The notes below the pieces were generated by a model. That model saw nothing but the letters and a program-made list of their open reading frames with translations. It ran no database searches and had not been told where the DNA came from. Positions 1 through 6,626 of a stretch of 14,918 bases of DNA are shown here, piece by piece. The number at the start of each line of letters is the position of its first letter. Position 1 is the stretch's first letter. The position numbers and the translations under genes were made by a program. Source of the stretch: CAYNWT01 sp964450955 (GTDB taxonomy: Bacteria > Planctomycetota > Planctomycetia > Planctomycetales > Planctomycetaceae); contig CAYVFI010000069.1 of NCBI GenBank assembly GCA_964450955.1, forward strand, positions 1-14,918, given 5' to 3'.

Positions 1-15
1 CAATTCATGCAAACA

Positions 16-1047
16 TCAAGCCAGAACCCAAACAACGACATGCGATTGCCCTGGCACCGACTCCGTCTCGTACGACCAGTCGTATGTAGCCGATGTCGAA
101 CTGGACCTACTAAGTGTAGTCCCTCTGGACTGGATCCCTCCGCGACGAATCCGAGTCTCCGGAACAAGAAACGTCTTCCCCCGGACTGTGCCTGCTGGAG
201 CGATCGTGAACAACTTCTGTGCTGTGGGGCAGTAGAGTTCAATCCCTTGTGAATCAGCGCGAACCAAATTCACTTGCACGGGTACGTCGGTTGATGGTTT
301 TTCGATCTCCGTGACCGGGATCTTTCGCTCGACGGGAGTTCCCAGCCTGTCCCCGATACGACTTCCCAGACGGCTCTTTATACGGCTGAGTTGCTCATTC
401 GGATCCGGAAGCCCAGATGCTCTGTATAAGCGGTACCACTTGTTGTCCTTTCGCAGGAAGCCACTGCCTACAGGGTTTACGTAAGAAATATCAACATCAG
501 ATTCGATGGCGGCTCTGAACGAAGCAGGCTGATTCGTGGTCTTAGCCCGCAGATCGGATGCGGGTTCTTCAGCACGAGGTTTCGTGAAGACAGGAGGCGT
601 TGCGAAGGTCGGCTTTTCTACAATATCAGCTTTCGCGACTGAGGCCGGAACCCCGGGCGCGGTGGGTTGTTCCTGAGGTGAGTTTGAATCCGACACTGCC
701 GCCGGAGCGTCACTTTCACCACCGAAGAAGTGGTAGACGCCTCCCAATCCCACAAGGCCAAGGACCGCTCCGACAAGCCACGGAGGAACGCTTAGTCCCT
801 GTTTCGCGCGTCTCCGGGTTCGCTTCGACGCTGGCCTGCGTCGTGGTGGCTTCGATGCCGCCCTCTCCGGACGCCGCGTTTGCGGTTGTCTGGAACGCGT
901 TGCCGCTACCTTCTGCTTAGCAGGACGCGAGGTCGCCGGTACCCGGACCGCACCACGGCACTCAGGACAGCGAATACGCTTCCCTGCATGCTTCGAGTCG
1001 ACGGCCATTGAGTGGCCACAATCGCAATTTGTTCTTACCAATGCCAT
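16..1047 (-). CDS. Zinc-ribbon, single-pass membrane protein of unknown function
   Basis: A 343-aa protein with no recognised function. Residues 8-30 form a Cys4 zinc-ribbon-like module (CxC at 8/10, CPEC at 27-30) ending in the RVP signature seen in many planctomycete proteins. Residues 40-85 are a strongly basic Arg/Lys/Pro linker, 89-108 a hydrophobic helix flanked by PPW and HFFGG, and the remainder a Ser/Pro/Glu-rich stretch followed by a roughly 150-residue C-terminal domain I cannot assign. By the positive-inside rule the basic linker and zinc ribbon should be cytoplasmic and the C-terminus outside. The ATG lies in the divergent spacer shared with the gene at 1180; its ribosome binding site is weak (AGAGATAAG). 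The TGA stop is inside the window, so the gene is complete. That it is a real gene is fairly certain; its role is not. Confidence 0.8.
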   Translation of the reverse strand: MALVRTNCDCGHSMAVDSKHAGKRIRCPECRGAVRVPATSRPAKQKVAATRSRQPQTRRPERAASKPPRRRPASKRTRRRAKQGLSVPPWLVGAVLGLVGLGGVYHFFGGESDAPAAVSDSNSPQEQPTAPGVPASVAKADIVEKPTFATPPVFTKPRAEEPASDLRAKTTNQPASFRAAIESDVDISYVNPVGSGFLRKDNKWYRLYRASGLPDPNEQLSRIKSRLGSRIGDRLGTPVERKIPVTEIEKPSTDVPVQVNLVRADSQGIELYCPTAQKLFTIAPAGTVRGKTFLVPETRIRRGGIQSRGTTLSRSSSTSATYDWSYETESVPGQSHVVVWVLA

Positions 1048-1079
1048 GTCGCTTATCTCTGTCGAATTCTCTTATAGAC

Positions 1080-1089
1080 ATGTTAACAT
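1080..1089. promoter_or_regulatory. Perfect 10-bp palindrome in divergent spacer
   Basis: ATGTTAACAT is its own reverse complement and lies between the divergent starts at 1047 and 1180. It could be a regulator-binding half-site pair serving both genes, but a 10-bp palindrome can arise by chance and no second copy was seen. Confidence 0.25.
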
Positions 1090-1102
1090 AGGGTGGATTG
1101 CG

Positions 1103-1131
1103 CGTCACCCACGTTTTGGCGTGGGCTGACG
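1103..1131. promoter_or_regulatory. Imperfect 11-bp inverted repeat (hairpin) upstream of the 1180 gene
   Basis: CGTCA-CCCACG pairs with CGTGGG-c-TGACG across a TTTTGG loop, giving an 11-bp stem with one bulged C. It ends 48 nt before the GTG start at 1180. In mRNA it could be a leader hairpin, in DNA an operator. No T-tract follows it on the plus strand, so it is not a standard terminator. Confidence 0.4.
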
Positions 1132-1179
1132 TATCTTCCTGAGCGAATGATAGATAGTTGAATTGAAGGAAAGTTTTCC

Positions 1180-2853
1180 GTGCCTCAGACTGCAATATGC
1201 GACAACTGTGATCGGCGATATACGCTGCCAGATAGGTTGGCCGGGCGTTCTGTCCGGTGCAAAGATTGCGATGCCACAATTCGGGTTCCAGAGGGGCGAA
1301 CCACAACAAACTCGCGCGGAAAACGGCGTGCTCGCACCGCCTCCAGCTCAGGATGGGGCAGCAGTGGTCTACTGCAGATGGCGTCTGGGCTGGTTGTCGT
1401 ATTGCTAGTTGGATCAGTTGGTGTGTGGCTGTCGAACCGTGGCCCGGAGACCAGTCCGGTAAACGAAGCAGACACGGAAACTGGCGACATTGTGGCTGCG
1501 GCTCCAACCGCACCGCCCGTCGAACTTGGCAACGGACAACAGGCGGATGAACGTAATTCGGAGCCAACCGACGCTACACCCGAAGAACAGCCTGCTGATC
1601 CACAGGCGGATAAGGCGGGAGGGTTTTGGGCGGCGTCCGAGAGTCTGAAACAGCCGGCCACGACGGCAGCCACTGTGGGCAAATCGGAGGCATCGGAAAG
1701 CCCCGCCGATGAAGATGCAGCGCCAAAACCAACTGACGCGGTTGTCAGGTCCACAAAGTACAAATTGGTTGGCGACCTGGTGTCCGAGACTGAGCCAATA
1801 AAAATTAATGACCTTAGCTTCGGTTATTTCGGTGCTGCGAATGCTGAAACGCCAATCTTTGCGGTTGGCGGGGCAAGACCGCTTTATTGGAAAAATGGAT
1901 CGTGGCAGGAATCCGTTGGCGAACTACCGAAATCGAAGGCCCCGAAAAAAACGACGAAAAAGTCGAGGCAGGATCTTATCGATTTGATACGGCGAAGAAG
2001 TGGATCTCGCTCTTCTTCTTCTTCTTCTTCTTCTTCTTCTACGTCCACACATGTGACAACCATGTCTTCAGACGGTGCCCTCGCCCTGGTCGATTGGAAG
2101 CAGGGGCTCTCGCTGTTGGACACCCGCACTGGAGATATCCGGCAGCTTCCCAGCAAGGTCTATGGATCTGGTCGAAGTGGAGTGATAACGGCGGATGGAA
2201 ACCAAATCGTCGTGTACATGTCGAATAGGTCGGTCAGGACTCTAACAACCGATCCCCTTAAGGTTGCCTCGACATTCGGGACAGGATCCAGACCGCCAGT
2301 TTTCACTCCTCGTGTTTTCGTTTCGGAAAACGCTGAGCAAATCTACCTTGTCAACTCACGCGAGATTCGCCGTCTCAAACGGGGCGCCAGGGAACCAGTC
2401 ATCACCGAACTGTCTGAGTCGGCACGGGGGGTCGTCATTAACCCCACCGCGAAGACAGCTTTGGTCGCCACAAATCGTAAGAGCATCATGCTGATCGACA
2501 TCTCTTCGGGCGACATACTGGATGAGACAACAATTGATTTTTCAAGTTCCAACAGCTCACTGGTTATCAGTCCGGGTGGCGGGTTTGCTGCAGTCCGCAC
2601 TGCTGACTATTCGGCCGATTGCCTGGTGTTGAAGCTGGACGGCAGCAGTTTTGAAATTCTGGGTATGTTGCCAACGAAAGCGTCACATGCGGTCGGTGGA
2701 ATCAGGTTCATTAGCGAGAATCGAATCGCAGTCGCACTTCGCCTGCCGTTCAGTCGGCCCCCGGTCGATCGATCACTGACCGTAAAGCAGCGGGCCGCAC
2801 TTCCCCCGCCCGACCGAAATGGACTCATCGCTGTTTACGAGCTACCGGACTAA
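1180..2853 (+). CDS. Zinc-ribbon membrane protein with poly-Ser tract and beta-propeller-like C-terminus
   Basis: A 557-aa protein starting at GTG, chosen because AAGGA at 1166-1170 sits 9 nt upstream and the zinc ribbon begins at once. Cys7, 10, 27 and 30 form a CxxC-x16-CxxC ribbon followed by RVP. A basic/Ser/Gly linker leads to a membrane helix at about 66-85. Residues 90-190 are Glu/Pro/Ala-rich and probably extracytoplasmic and disordered. Residues 278-287 are ten consecutive Ser, all encoded by TCT. From about residue 295 to the end there are repeated strand-turn segments (DWKQGLSLLDTRTGD, LLID-type strands with SSGD turns, ISPGGGFAAV) typical of WD40/YVTN-like propellers, though too degenerate for exact blade counting. 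The N-terminal architecture matches the divergent neighbour at 16-1047, but the C-terminal domain differs. Function unknown; a binding or scaffold role at the membrane is inference. Confidence 0.85.
   Translation: MPQTAICDNCDRRYTLPDRLAGRSVRCKDCDATIRVPEGRTTTNSRGKRRARTASSSGWGSSGLLQMASGLVVVLLVGSVGVWLSNRGPETSPVNEADTETGDIVAAAPTAPPVELGNGQQADERNSEPTDATPEEQPADPQADKAGGFWAASESLKQPATTAATVGKSEASESPADEDAAPKPTDAVVRSTKYKLVGDLVSETEPIKINDLSFGYFGAANAETPIFAVGGARPLYWKNGSWQESVGELPKSKAPKKTTKKSRQDLIDLIRRRSGSRSSSSSSSSSSTSTHVTTMSSDGALALVDWKQGLSLLDTRTGDIRQLPSKVYGSGRSGVITADGNQIVVYMSNRSVRTLTTDPLKVASTFGTGSRPPVFTPRVFVSENAEQIYLVNSREIRRLKRGAREPVITELSESARGVVINPTAKTALVATNRKSIMLIDISSGDILDETTIDFSSSNSSLVISPGGGFAAVRTADYSADCLVLKLDGSSFEILGMLPTKASHAVGGIRFISENRIAVALRLPFSRPPVDRSLTVKQRAALPPPDRNGLIAVYELPD
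2011..2040 (+). repeat. (TCT)10 trinucleotide microsatellite encoding poly-Ser
   Basis: Ten perfect TCT copies in frame inside the gene at 1180-2853. The pure repeat with a single codon, flanked by other Ser and Thr codons, is the mark of replication slippage. Gain or loss of units would change linker length by whole Ser residues without shifting the frame. Confidence 0.95.
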
Positions 2854-2875
2854 ATCAGCGCAAAGTACGCGGGTT

Positions 2876-2913
2876 CGTGGTTCAGCAGCTTGGTCGTGGT
2901 TCAGCAGCTTGGT
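2876..2913. repeat. Perfect 19-bp tandem duplication in a convergent intergenic gap
   Basis: CGTGGTTCAGCAGCTTGGT occurs twice back to back (2876-2894 and 2895-2913) with no mismatch. It fills most of the 61-bp gap between the stop at 2853 and the TAG stop of the minus-strand gene at 2915. Perfect identity suggests a recent duplication. No strong terminator hairpin was seen in this gap. Confidence 0.95.
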
Positions 2914-2914
2914 G

Positions 2915-3157
2915 CTACTCTTTCACAGAGCCCAGGATCTCGTTGGCTTCAAGCCATGTCAGTGTACCGTCTGACATCGCCGCATCGTACCTTGGTTTGA
3001 GATGCGGGAACTTCTCTACGACTCGCTCGACATCGGCTGAAATGTCTCTCGGCAGCGGTCGGACTCTGAGCGAGTATGACATCCAGGCAAGACTGACGCC
3101 GATCAGGACGATCACGAATCCAAGCAGCAGTAAGGGCACCTTGTAGCGCGTTCGCAT
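2915..3157 (-). CDS. 80-aa single-pass membrane protein, coupled to the GT2 gene
   Basis: A small protein with basic N-terminus (MRTRYK), hydrophobic helix at 8-28, and a roughly 50-residue polar tail. Its ATG overlaps the TGA stop of the upstream glycosyltransferase by one base (TGATG), which predicts translational coupling, and no independent ribosome binding site is visible. The tail contains DGTLTWLEANEI (63-74), resembling the second half of an EF-hand loop (Asp-Gly-x-hydrophobic and a Glu at loop position 12), but loop positions 1 and 3 are Ala and Met, so calcium binding is doubtful. It could act as a membrane partner of the glycosyltransferase, which has no transmembrane segment; that is inference from the coupling. 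No known family recognised. Confidence 0.75.
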   Translation of the reverse strand: MRTRYKVPLLLLGFVIVLIGVSLAWMSYSLRVRPLPRDISADVERVVEKFPHLKPRYDAAMSDGTLTWLEANEILGSVKE

Positions 3158-4002
3158 CAGGATTCGCTTGCCGGTTCACGCGGTTTGAAAATCGCCGACT
3201 TCAGCCCCATTCGGTTCAGCCAGAACTGAGCCATCACGCCCAGCGTCAACACGCCATACTTCGCGCTGCGGTGGAAGTTGATGCTGGATGCTTCTTCGAA
3301 GTAACGCACGGGAACCGGAATGTCGCCCAGCTTGAACCCAAAGTGAACTGACTGAGCCAAAAACTGTGTGTCGAACACAAAGTCTTCTGAGTTACGTTCC
3401 CACGGTATCGTTTCCAAAACCTCGCGCTTGTACGCTCGGAACCCGCTGTGGAAGTCGCCCAGGTTTTGGCCCAGCGCGATGTTTTCGGTGATGGTGAGGA
3501 AGCGGTTTGCGATGTACTTGTATCGCGGCATCCCGCCTTCCAGCACTTCCGCCCGCGAACGAATGCGTGAACCCAGCATGACATCGCAGATTCCCAGACG
3601 GATGATCTCTGCCGCGACAGGAATGACGCGGCTGTCGTATTGGTAGTCGGGATGAATCATCACAATCACATCCGCGCCGCGTTTCAATGCTTCGGTGTAG
3701 CAGGTCTTTTGGTTCCCGCCATAACCGCGGTTGTTTTCGTGTTCGATGACCGTCAGCCCTAAGTCGCGGGCCATGGCGACGGTGTTGTCGCTGCTGCAAT
3801 CGTCAACAAGGATCACTTCGTCGACGGAACCATCGGGGATGTCTGCGAGTGTGCGTTGTAGTGTCGAAGCGGCGTTGTAAGCCGGCATGACTGCGATGGT
3901 CTTCAGAGGTCTTCTCCGCGTGGTCGTTGCGTCGATTGTGTGCCGGACAGAATGTGAAAGCGATGAATGGTCGCTGGTGTGCCAATGGGTTCCACCATCC
4001 AT
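3157..4002 (-). CDS. Family 2 glycosyltransferase (DPM1/DPG-synthase-like)
   Basis: A GT-A fold inverting glycosyltransferase. Counting from ATG 4002 (281 aa), the conserved core starts at residue 35 with TIAVMPAYN; VDDCSSD at 66-72 binds the nucleotide, NNRGYGGNQK at 90-99 is the usual glycine-rich segment, HPDYQYD at 117-123 is the metal/acceptor motif in the HPDGQY style of the dolichyl/polyprenyl-phosphate sugar synthase subgroup, GSR is at 144-146, and DFHSGFRAY and NSEDF follow. There is no transmembrane segment, so it is probably cytoplasmic and membrane-associated. The donor and acceptor cannot be read from sequence. Residues 1-32 (Thr/His/Ser-rich) look non-conserved; a CTG at 3906 with GGAG seven nt upstream is an alternative start exactly at the core. 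The TatD gene lies 54 bp upstream and the 80-aa gene overlaps downstream. Confidence 0.9.
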   Translation of the reverse strand: MDGGTHWHTSDHSSLSHSVRHTIDATTTRRRPLKTIAVMPAYNAASTLQRTLADIPDGSVDEVILVDDCSSDNTVAMARDLGLTVIEHENNRGYGGNQKTCYTEALKRGADVIVMIHPDYQYDSRVIPVAAEIIRLGICDVMLGSRIRSRAEVLEGGMPRYKYIANRFLTITENIALGQNLGDFHSGFRAYKREVLETIPWERNSEDFVFDTQFLAQSVHFGFKLGDIPVPVRYFEEASSINFHRSAKYGVLTLGVMAQFWLNRMGLKSAIFKPREPASES

Positions 4003-4056
4003 ATGAACTACGTGCGAGAACGGCGTTTTGTTGGCCCGGCTTTCAGTGGCCGTAAG

Positions 4057-4860
4057 CTATGGCGCGACGAATTTCGGTGACTGGCCCATGAATTCGGCAG
4101 GATTCTGGAAGAACACTTTATCAACAAGGTCCTTCGCATGCCCACGTGACCGCATTGTCAGGGCTGCCGTCGGCGTTGCAAGCGGATTGCTGATTCCCCA
4201 GTCGCATGCACAGTTCATCCAAATTTTGTCCGAACCATAAACCTCAATCACATCAATCGCGCGTTGTGCTGATAGCTTGCTTTCCGGGTACAGCGTCATA
4301 CCGGCCCAAAAGCCCGCGTCTTTTACAATCTTGACCGTGTGTTCTTCCACATGGTCGATAATGACGCGCTCGGGCGAAATGGAGGAGTGGTTTTTGATCG
4401 CGTCACAGATCAGTTTTGTGCCTTTCAGTTTGTCTTCCAGGTGCGGCGTGTGGACCAGGATGAGCTGGTCGTGGTCGGCGGCCAGTTGAATGTGTTTTTC
4501 CAGCACGGTTAGTTCGTTCCGGCTGTTCTTGTTTAAACCAATTTCACCGATTCCAAGCACGTTTGGTTTTTGCAGGAACTCAGGAATCAGATCAATGACC
4601 GCGGTCGCCAGGCCAACGTCTTCCGCTTCTTTCGGATTGATGCACATCCACGTGTAGTGTTTGATTCCAAACTTCGCCGCGCGAGCCGGTTCGAACCCGG
4701 TGAGGAGCGAGAAGTAATCGTAGAAACCTTTCTCGGAACTCCGGTCGTAGCCAGCCCAGAACGCGGGTTCGCTGATAACTTCGCAGCCGGCCGTTGCCAT
4801 CTTGACGTAGTCGTCGGTTGTCCGACTTACCATGTGCGCGTGTGGTTCGATGTATCTCAT
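4057..4860 (-). CDS. TatD-family metal-dependent hydrolase (EboB-like)
   Basis: A 267-aa TIM-barrel amidohydrolase-type protein of normal family length. Candidate metal ligands are all present: HxH at 7-9 (EPHAHM), Glu106 in GIGEIGLNK, His137 and His140 in LVHTPHLEDK, His170 in IIDHVEEH, and Asp220 in CACDWG. The SRTTDDY and EPAFWAGYDRSS segments recall the TatD-like hydrolases of ebo gene clusters (EboB) as I remember them, rather than classical TatD DNase; this subfamily call is from memory. The start is secure: GGAGGT (4867-4872 on the minus strand) lies six nt upstream, and the ATG overlaps the TGA of the 95-aa gene (ATGA). None of the other ebo genes (UbiA-type prenyltransferase, dehydroquinate-synthase-like protein) is present within the window. 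Substrate unknown. Confidence 0.9.
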   Translation of the reverse strand: MRYIEPHAHMVSRTTDDYVKMATAGCEVISEPAFWAGYDRSSEKGFYDYFSLLTGFEPARAAKFGIKHYTWMCINPKEAEDVGLATAVIDLIPEFLQKPNVLGIGEIGLNKNSRNELTVLEKHIQLAADHDQLILVHTPHLEDKLKGTKLICDAIKNHSSISPERVIIDHVEEHTVKIVKDAGFWAGMTLYPESKLSAQRAIDVIEVYGSDKIWMNCACDWGISNPLATPTAALTMRSRGHAKDLVDKVFFQNPAEFMGQSPKFVAP

Positions 4861-5144
4861 ACTTGCACCTCCGGACTAAACGCGCCCGTCGCGCCTTTGG
4901 TGTGAGCGGCGGCGATCGGTTCGACAGACGGATCGCTTAGCAACATCTGCACGGCGTAGGTTCGCTTGCTGTCGCGTTCGCCCAGGCACTTCACAGCGTC
5001 GTACAGCGCGGCGACTCGGAAATCGTCTTCCTGTCCATGGCGTTCTAATCGATCAAGGAACGCTGCGATGTCCAACAACTTATGCCGCGCGTCCATGAAA
5101 CCCTGTTCGACAAGGTCGGGTGTCTCTGCTGGCGGGGACTGCAT
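4857..5144 (-). CDS. Small all-helical hypothetical protein coupled to the TatD hydrolase
   Basis: A 95-aa protein with no signal peptide or membrane segment. Residues about 18-75 read as two or three amphipathic helices rich in charged residues (ARHKLLDIAAFLDRLER, FRVAALYDAVKCL), followed by a flexible tail ending GAFSPEVQV. Its TGA overlaps the ATG of the hydrolase by four bases (ATGA), so the two proteins are probably made in fixed proportion and may interact. Upstream is a weak GTGAGATAG ribosome binding site. No family recognised; an accessory subunit of the hydrolase is the simplest guess. Confidence 0.8.
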   Translation of the reverse strand: MQSPPAETPDLVEQGFMDARHKLLDIAAFLDRLERHGQEDDFRVAALYDAVKCLGERDSKRTYAVQMLLSDPSVEPIAAAHTKGATGAFSPEVQV

Positions 5145-5188
5145 GGTGTCTATCTCACTAATCAGTAGTTCTGTACGTCTCTGAATGC

Positions 5189-5219
5189 GGTTTTAAAAAA
5201 CGCGAGCGGCGGGCGCTTA
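5189..5219 (-). terminator. Weak terminator-like segment after the PIMT gene
   Basis: Reading the minus strand, AGCG-CCCGC-CGCT begins within the TAA stop at 5219 and is followed by CGCG then six T. The stem is only 4 bp, so termination is uncertain; it lies in the 72-bp gap before the 95-aa gene. Confidence 0.2.
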
Positions 5220-6455
5220 ACGCTTGAGGTACTTCATATCCAAAGCATCGACATCCAACTGGCCGGTGGCCCCGTTAAGCCCCACGCGGAAGATCATTTC
5301 GTGAGCATTCCTGGGAACCAGGATGGTCTTTCGATAGCGTTGCCAGTTGTCTGTACCTCGAAAGGGCCCGATCACAGCGTGTCCGACTTCGCGGCGGATT
5401 CCGTCATAGAAATGCACAACAATCGCAGCTTTGTCTGATCGTCCCTGACCGAACCGCACATCCCTGGTGCGAATCCACGCGCTAACTTCCAACGCACCAA
5501 TCCGGCTGCCTTTAATCGCGCGGCCTTGCAGGAATTGCGATAGTCTCCCCGGTTCTTCATTGGTCAGCCGGATGCAGTTTGACCCGCTTTGCGGCTTGTC
5601 CTGGATCAGTTCTGCCTGACGGACGTAGTGCCAATGGTCTGGCCGGCCATCGTCATTGGCATCGATTTCAAAATCACCGTTTACAATGCGAGGATCCATT
5701 GGATCCGGCTGAGTGCGTCGGAGCTTTTCCGACTGTCCTGTCATCGGGACAAATAAAGTCGGAATCAGTTTTTCCTGAACCAGTTTGCCATCCACTTTCT
5801 TAAACAGATAGAACGCCTGCTGGTATCGTTCACCCAGCGGCACAATCATGCGGCCGCCTTCCTGCAGTTGATCGACCAGCGGTTGTGGCACCGATTCCGG
5901 AGAACACGTGACAATGATCTTGTCGAACGGTGCGTGTTCGGGCCAGCCTTTATAGCCATCACCGTGCTTTGTCCTGATGTTCGAATACCCAAGCTTCTTC
6001 AATCGCGCGGCGGCGGACTTTGCCAGCGGGGCGACGATTTCGATTGAGTAAACTTCTTTGCAAATTTCGCCCAGGACTGCGGCCTGATAACCGCTGCCGG
6101 TTCCGATCTCCAGAACCTTGTCGTCAGGCTTTGGGTCGAGCGATTCGGTCATGTAGGCCACAACGAACGGCGGTGAGATTGTCTGCTTTTGGCCGATAGG
6201 CAAAGCCGTATCGACGTACGCACTCCTGCGATCTTTTGCCAGGACAAACTCGTGCCTCAGAACCGACCGGAGCGCCTGAACAACCAAACGGTTCGTGATA
6301 CCTTCTGATTCCACAGAATCGCGCACCATCTTGTCGCGAGCGTCCTGGTAGCGATCCTGCGCGATTCCTGTGGATGGCAGGGACAGGCATACCGAGGCAA
6401 TCATGATTCTTAACACGGCATCGGCGTAACGAAGATGGAGACAGTGAGTTCTCAT
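5217..6455 (-). CDS. pcm: Exported protein-L-isoaspartate O-methyltransferase with C-terminal beta-sandwich module
   Basis: Predicted to methylate L-isoaspartyl residues in damaged proteins using SAM. I choose the ATG at 6455 (412 aa) because AGGGCGGG lies just upstream and it gives a proper signal peptide: basic MRTHCLHLR, hydrophobic 13-29, cleavage probably after GIAQ (33). An ATG at 6521 would add 22 polar residues and bury the signal. The PIMT core spans 40-240: IGQKQTISPP (87-96) is the family signature, VLEIGTGSGYQ (114-124) is SAM motif I, and GGRMIVPLG (200-208) is the late motif. A typical PIMT ends near here; this one continues for about 160 residues, opening with NGDFEIDANDDGRPDHW, the start of galactose-binding/CBM-like beta-sandwich domains in many planctomycete exoproteins. 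Repair of secreted or envelope proteins is inferred from the signal peptide. Confidence 0.88.
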   Translation of the reverse strand: MRTHCLHLRYADAVLRIMIASVCLSLPSTGIAQDRYQDARDKMVRDSVESEGITNRLVVQALRSVLRHEFVLAKDRRSAYVDTALPIGQKQTISPPFVVAYMTESLDPKPDDKVLEIGTGSGYQAAVLGEICKEVYSIEIVAPLAKSAAARLKKLGYSNIRTKHGDGYKGWPEHAPFDKIIVTCSPESVPQPLVDQLQEGGRMIVPLGERYQQAFYLFKKVDGKLVQEKLIPTLFVPMTGQSEKLRRTQPDPMDPRIVNGDFEIDANDDGRPDHWHYVRQAELIQDKPQSGSNCIRLTNEEPGRLSQFLQGRAIKGSRIGALEVSAWIRTRDVRFGQGRSDKAAIVVHFYDGIRREVGHAVIGPFRGTDNWQRYRKTILVPRNAHEMIFRVGLNGATGQLDVDALDMKYLKR

Positions 6456-6498
6456 AACCCGCCCTGTAAGCGTTGTTTGGTTGGCCTGCACAGCACAG

Positions 6499-6624
6499 CT
6501 ATTCTGCTGACTTAGCCCCATCTTGAGAAGCGGTGTCTTTGTTCCTGGCCTGCTTTCCGACTTCCGCAGTCAATCGTTCAGCCAGATCCTGTCGAACGGC
6601 CGAGTGTTGCGGGACCGTTGCGCG
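6499..6624 (-). pseudogene. Start-less coding-like tail upstream of the PIMT gene
   Basis: On the minus strand a frame with a very protein-like ending runs from about 6624 to a TAG at 6501-6499, 44 nt before the PIMT start. It reads RATVPQHSAV, then VRQDLAERLTAEVGK, and ends in GAKSAE. No ATG, GTG or TTG that would give a sensible gene lies in frame upstream; the frame stays open through the 17-nt repeats and into the end of the TPR gene without a start. It may be the 3' remnant of a decayed gene, a small gene with an unusual start, or chance. Codon choice resembles the neighbours, which is why it is noted. Confidence 0.25.
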
Positions 6625-6626
6625 AA

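Noticed and set aside
962..1567. 201-aa minus-strand open frame spanning both zinc-ribbon gene starts
   Set aside because: It overlaps the 5' ends of two well-supported genes in another frame, is rich in His/Cys/Arg typical of antisense shadows, and shows no domain.
2949..3179. 76-aa minus-strand frame overlapping the 80-aa membrane protein
   Set aside because: The competing frame has a clear membrane helix and a TGATG junction with the glycosyltransferase gene; this one has neither.
4003..4056. Terminator between the TatD and glycosyltransferase genes
   Set aside because: Only scattered GGCC/GCC pairings are present and there is no stable stem with a T-run, so read-through is likely.
5188..5203. 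GCGGTTTTAAAAAACGC as a terminator hairpin
   Set aside because: Full pairing leaves a two-base loop, which is too tight; only the weak GC stem with T-run is kept, at low confidence.
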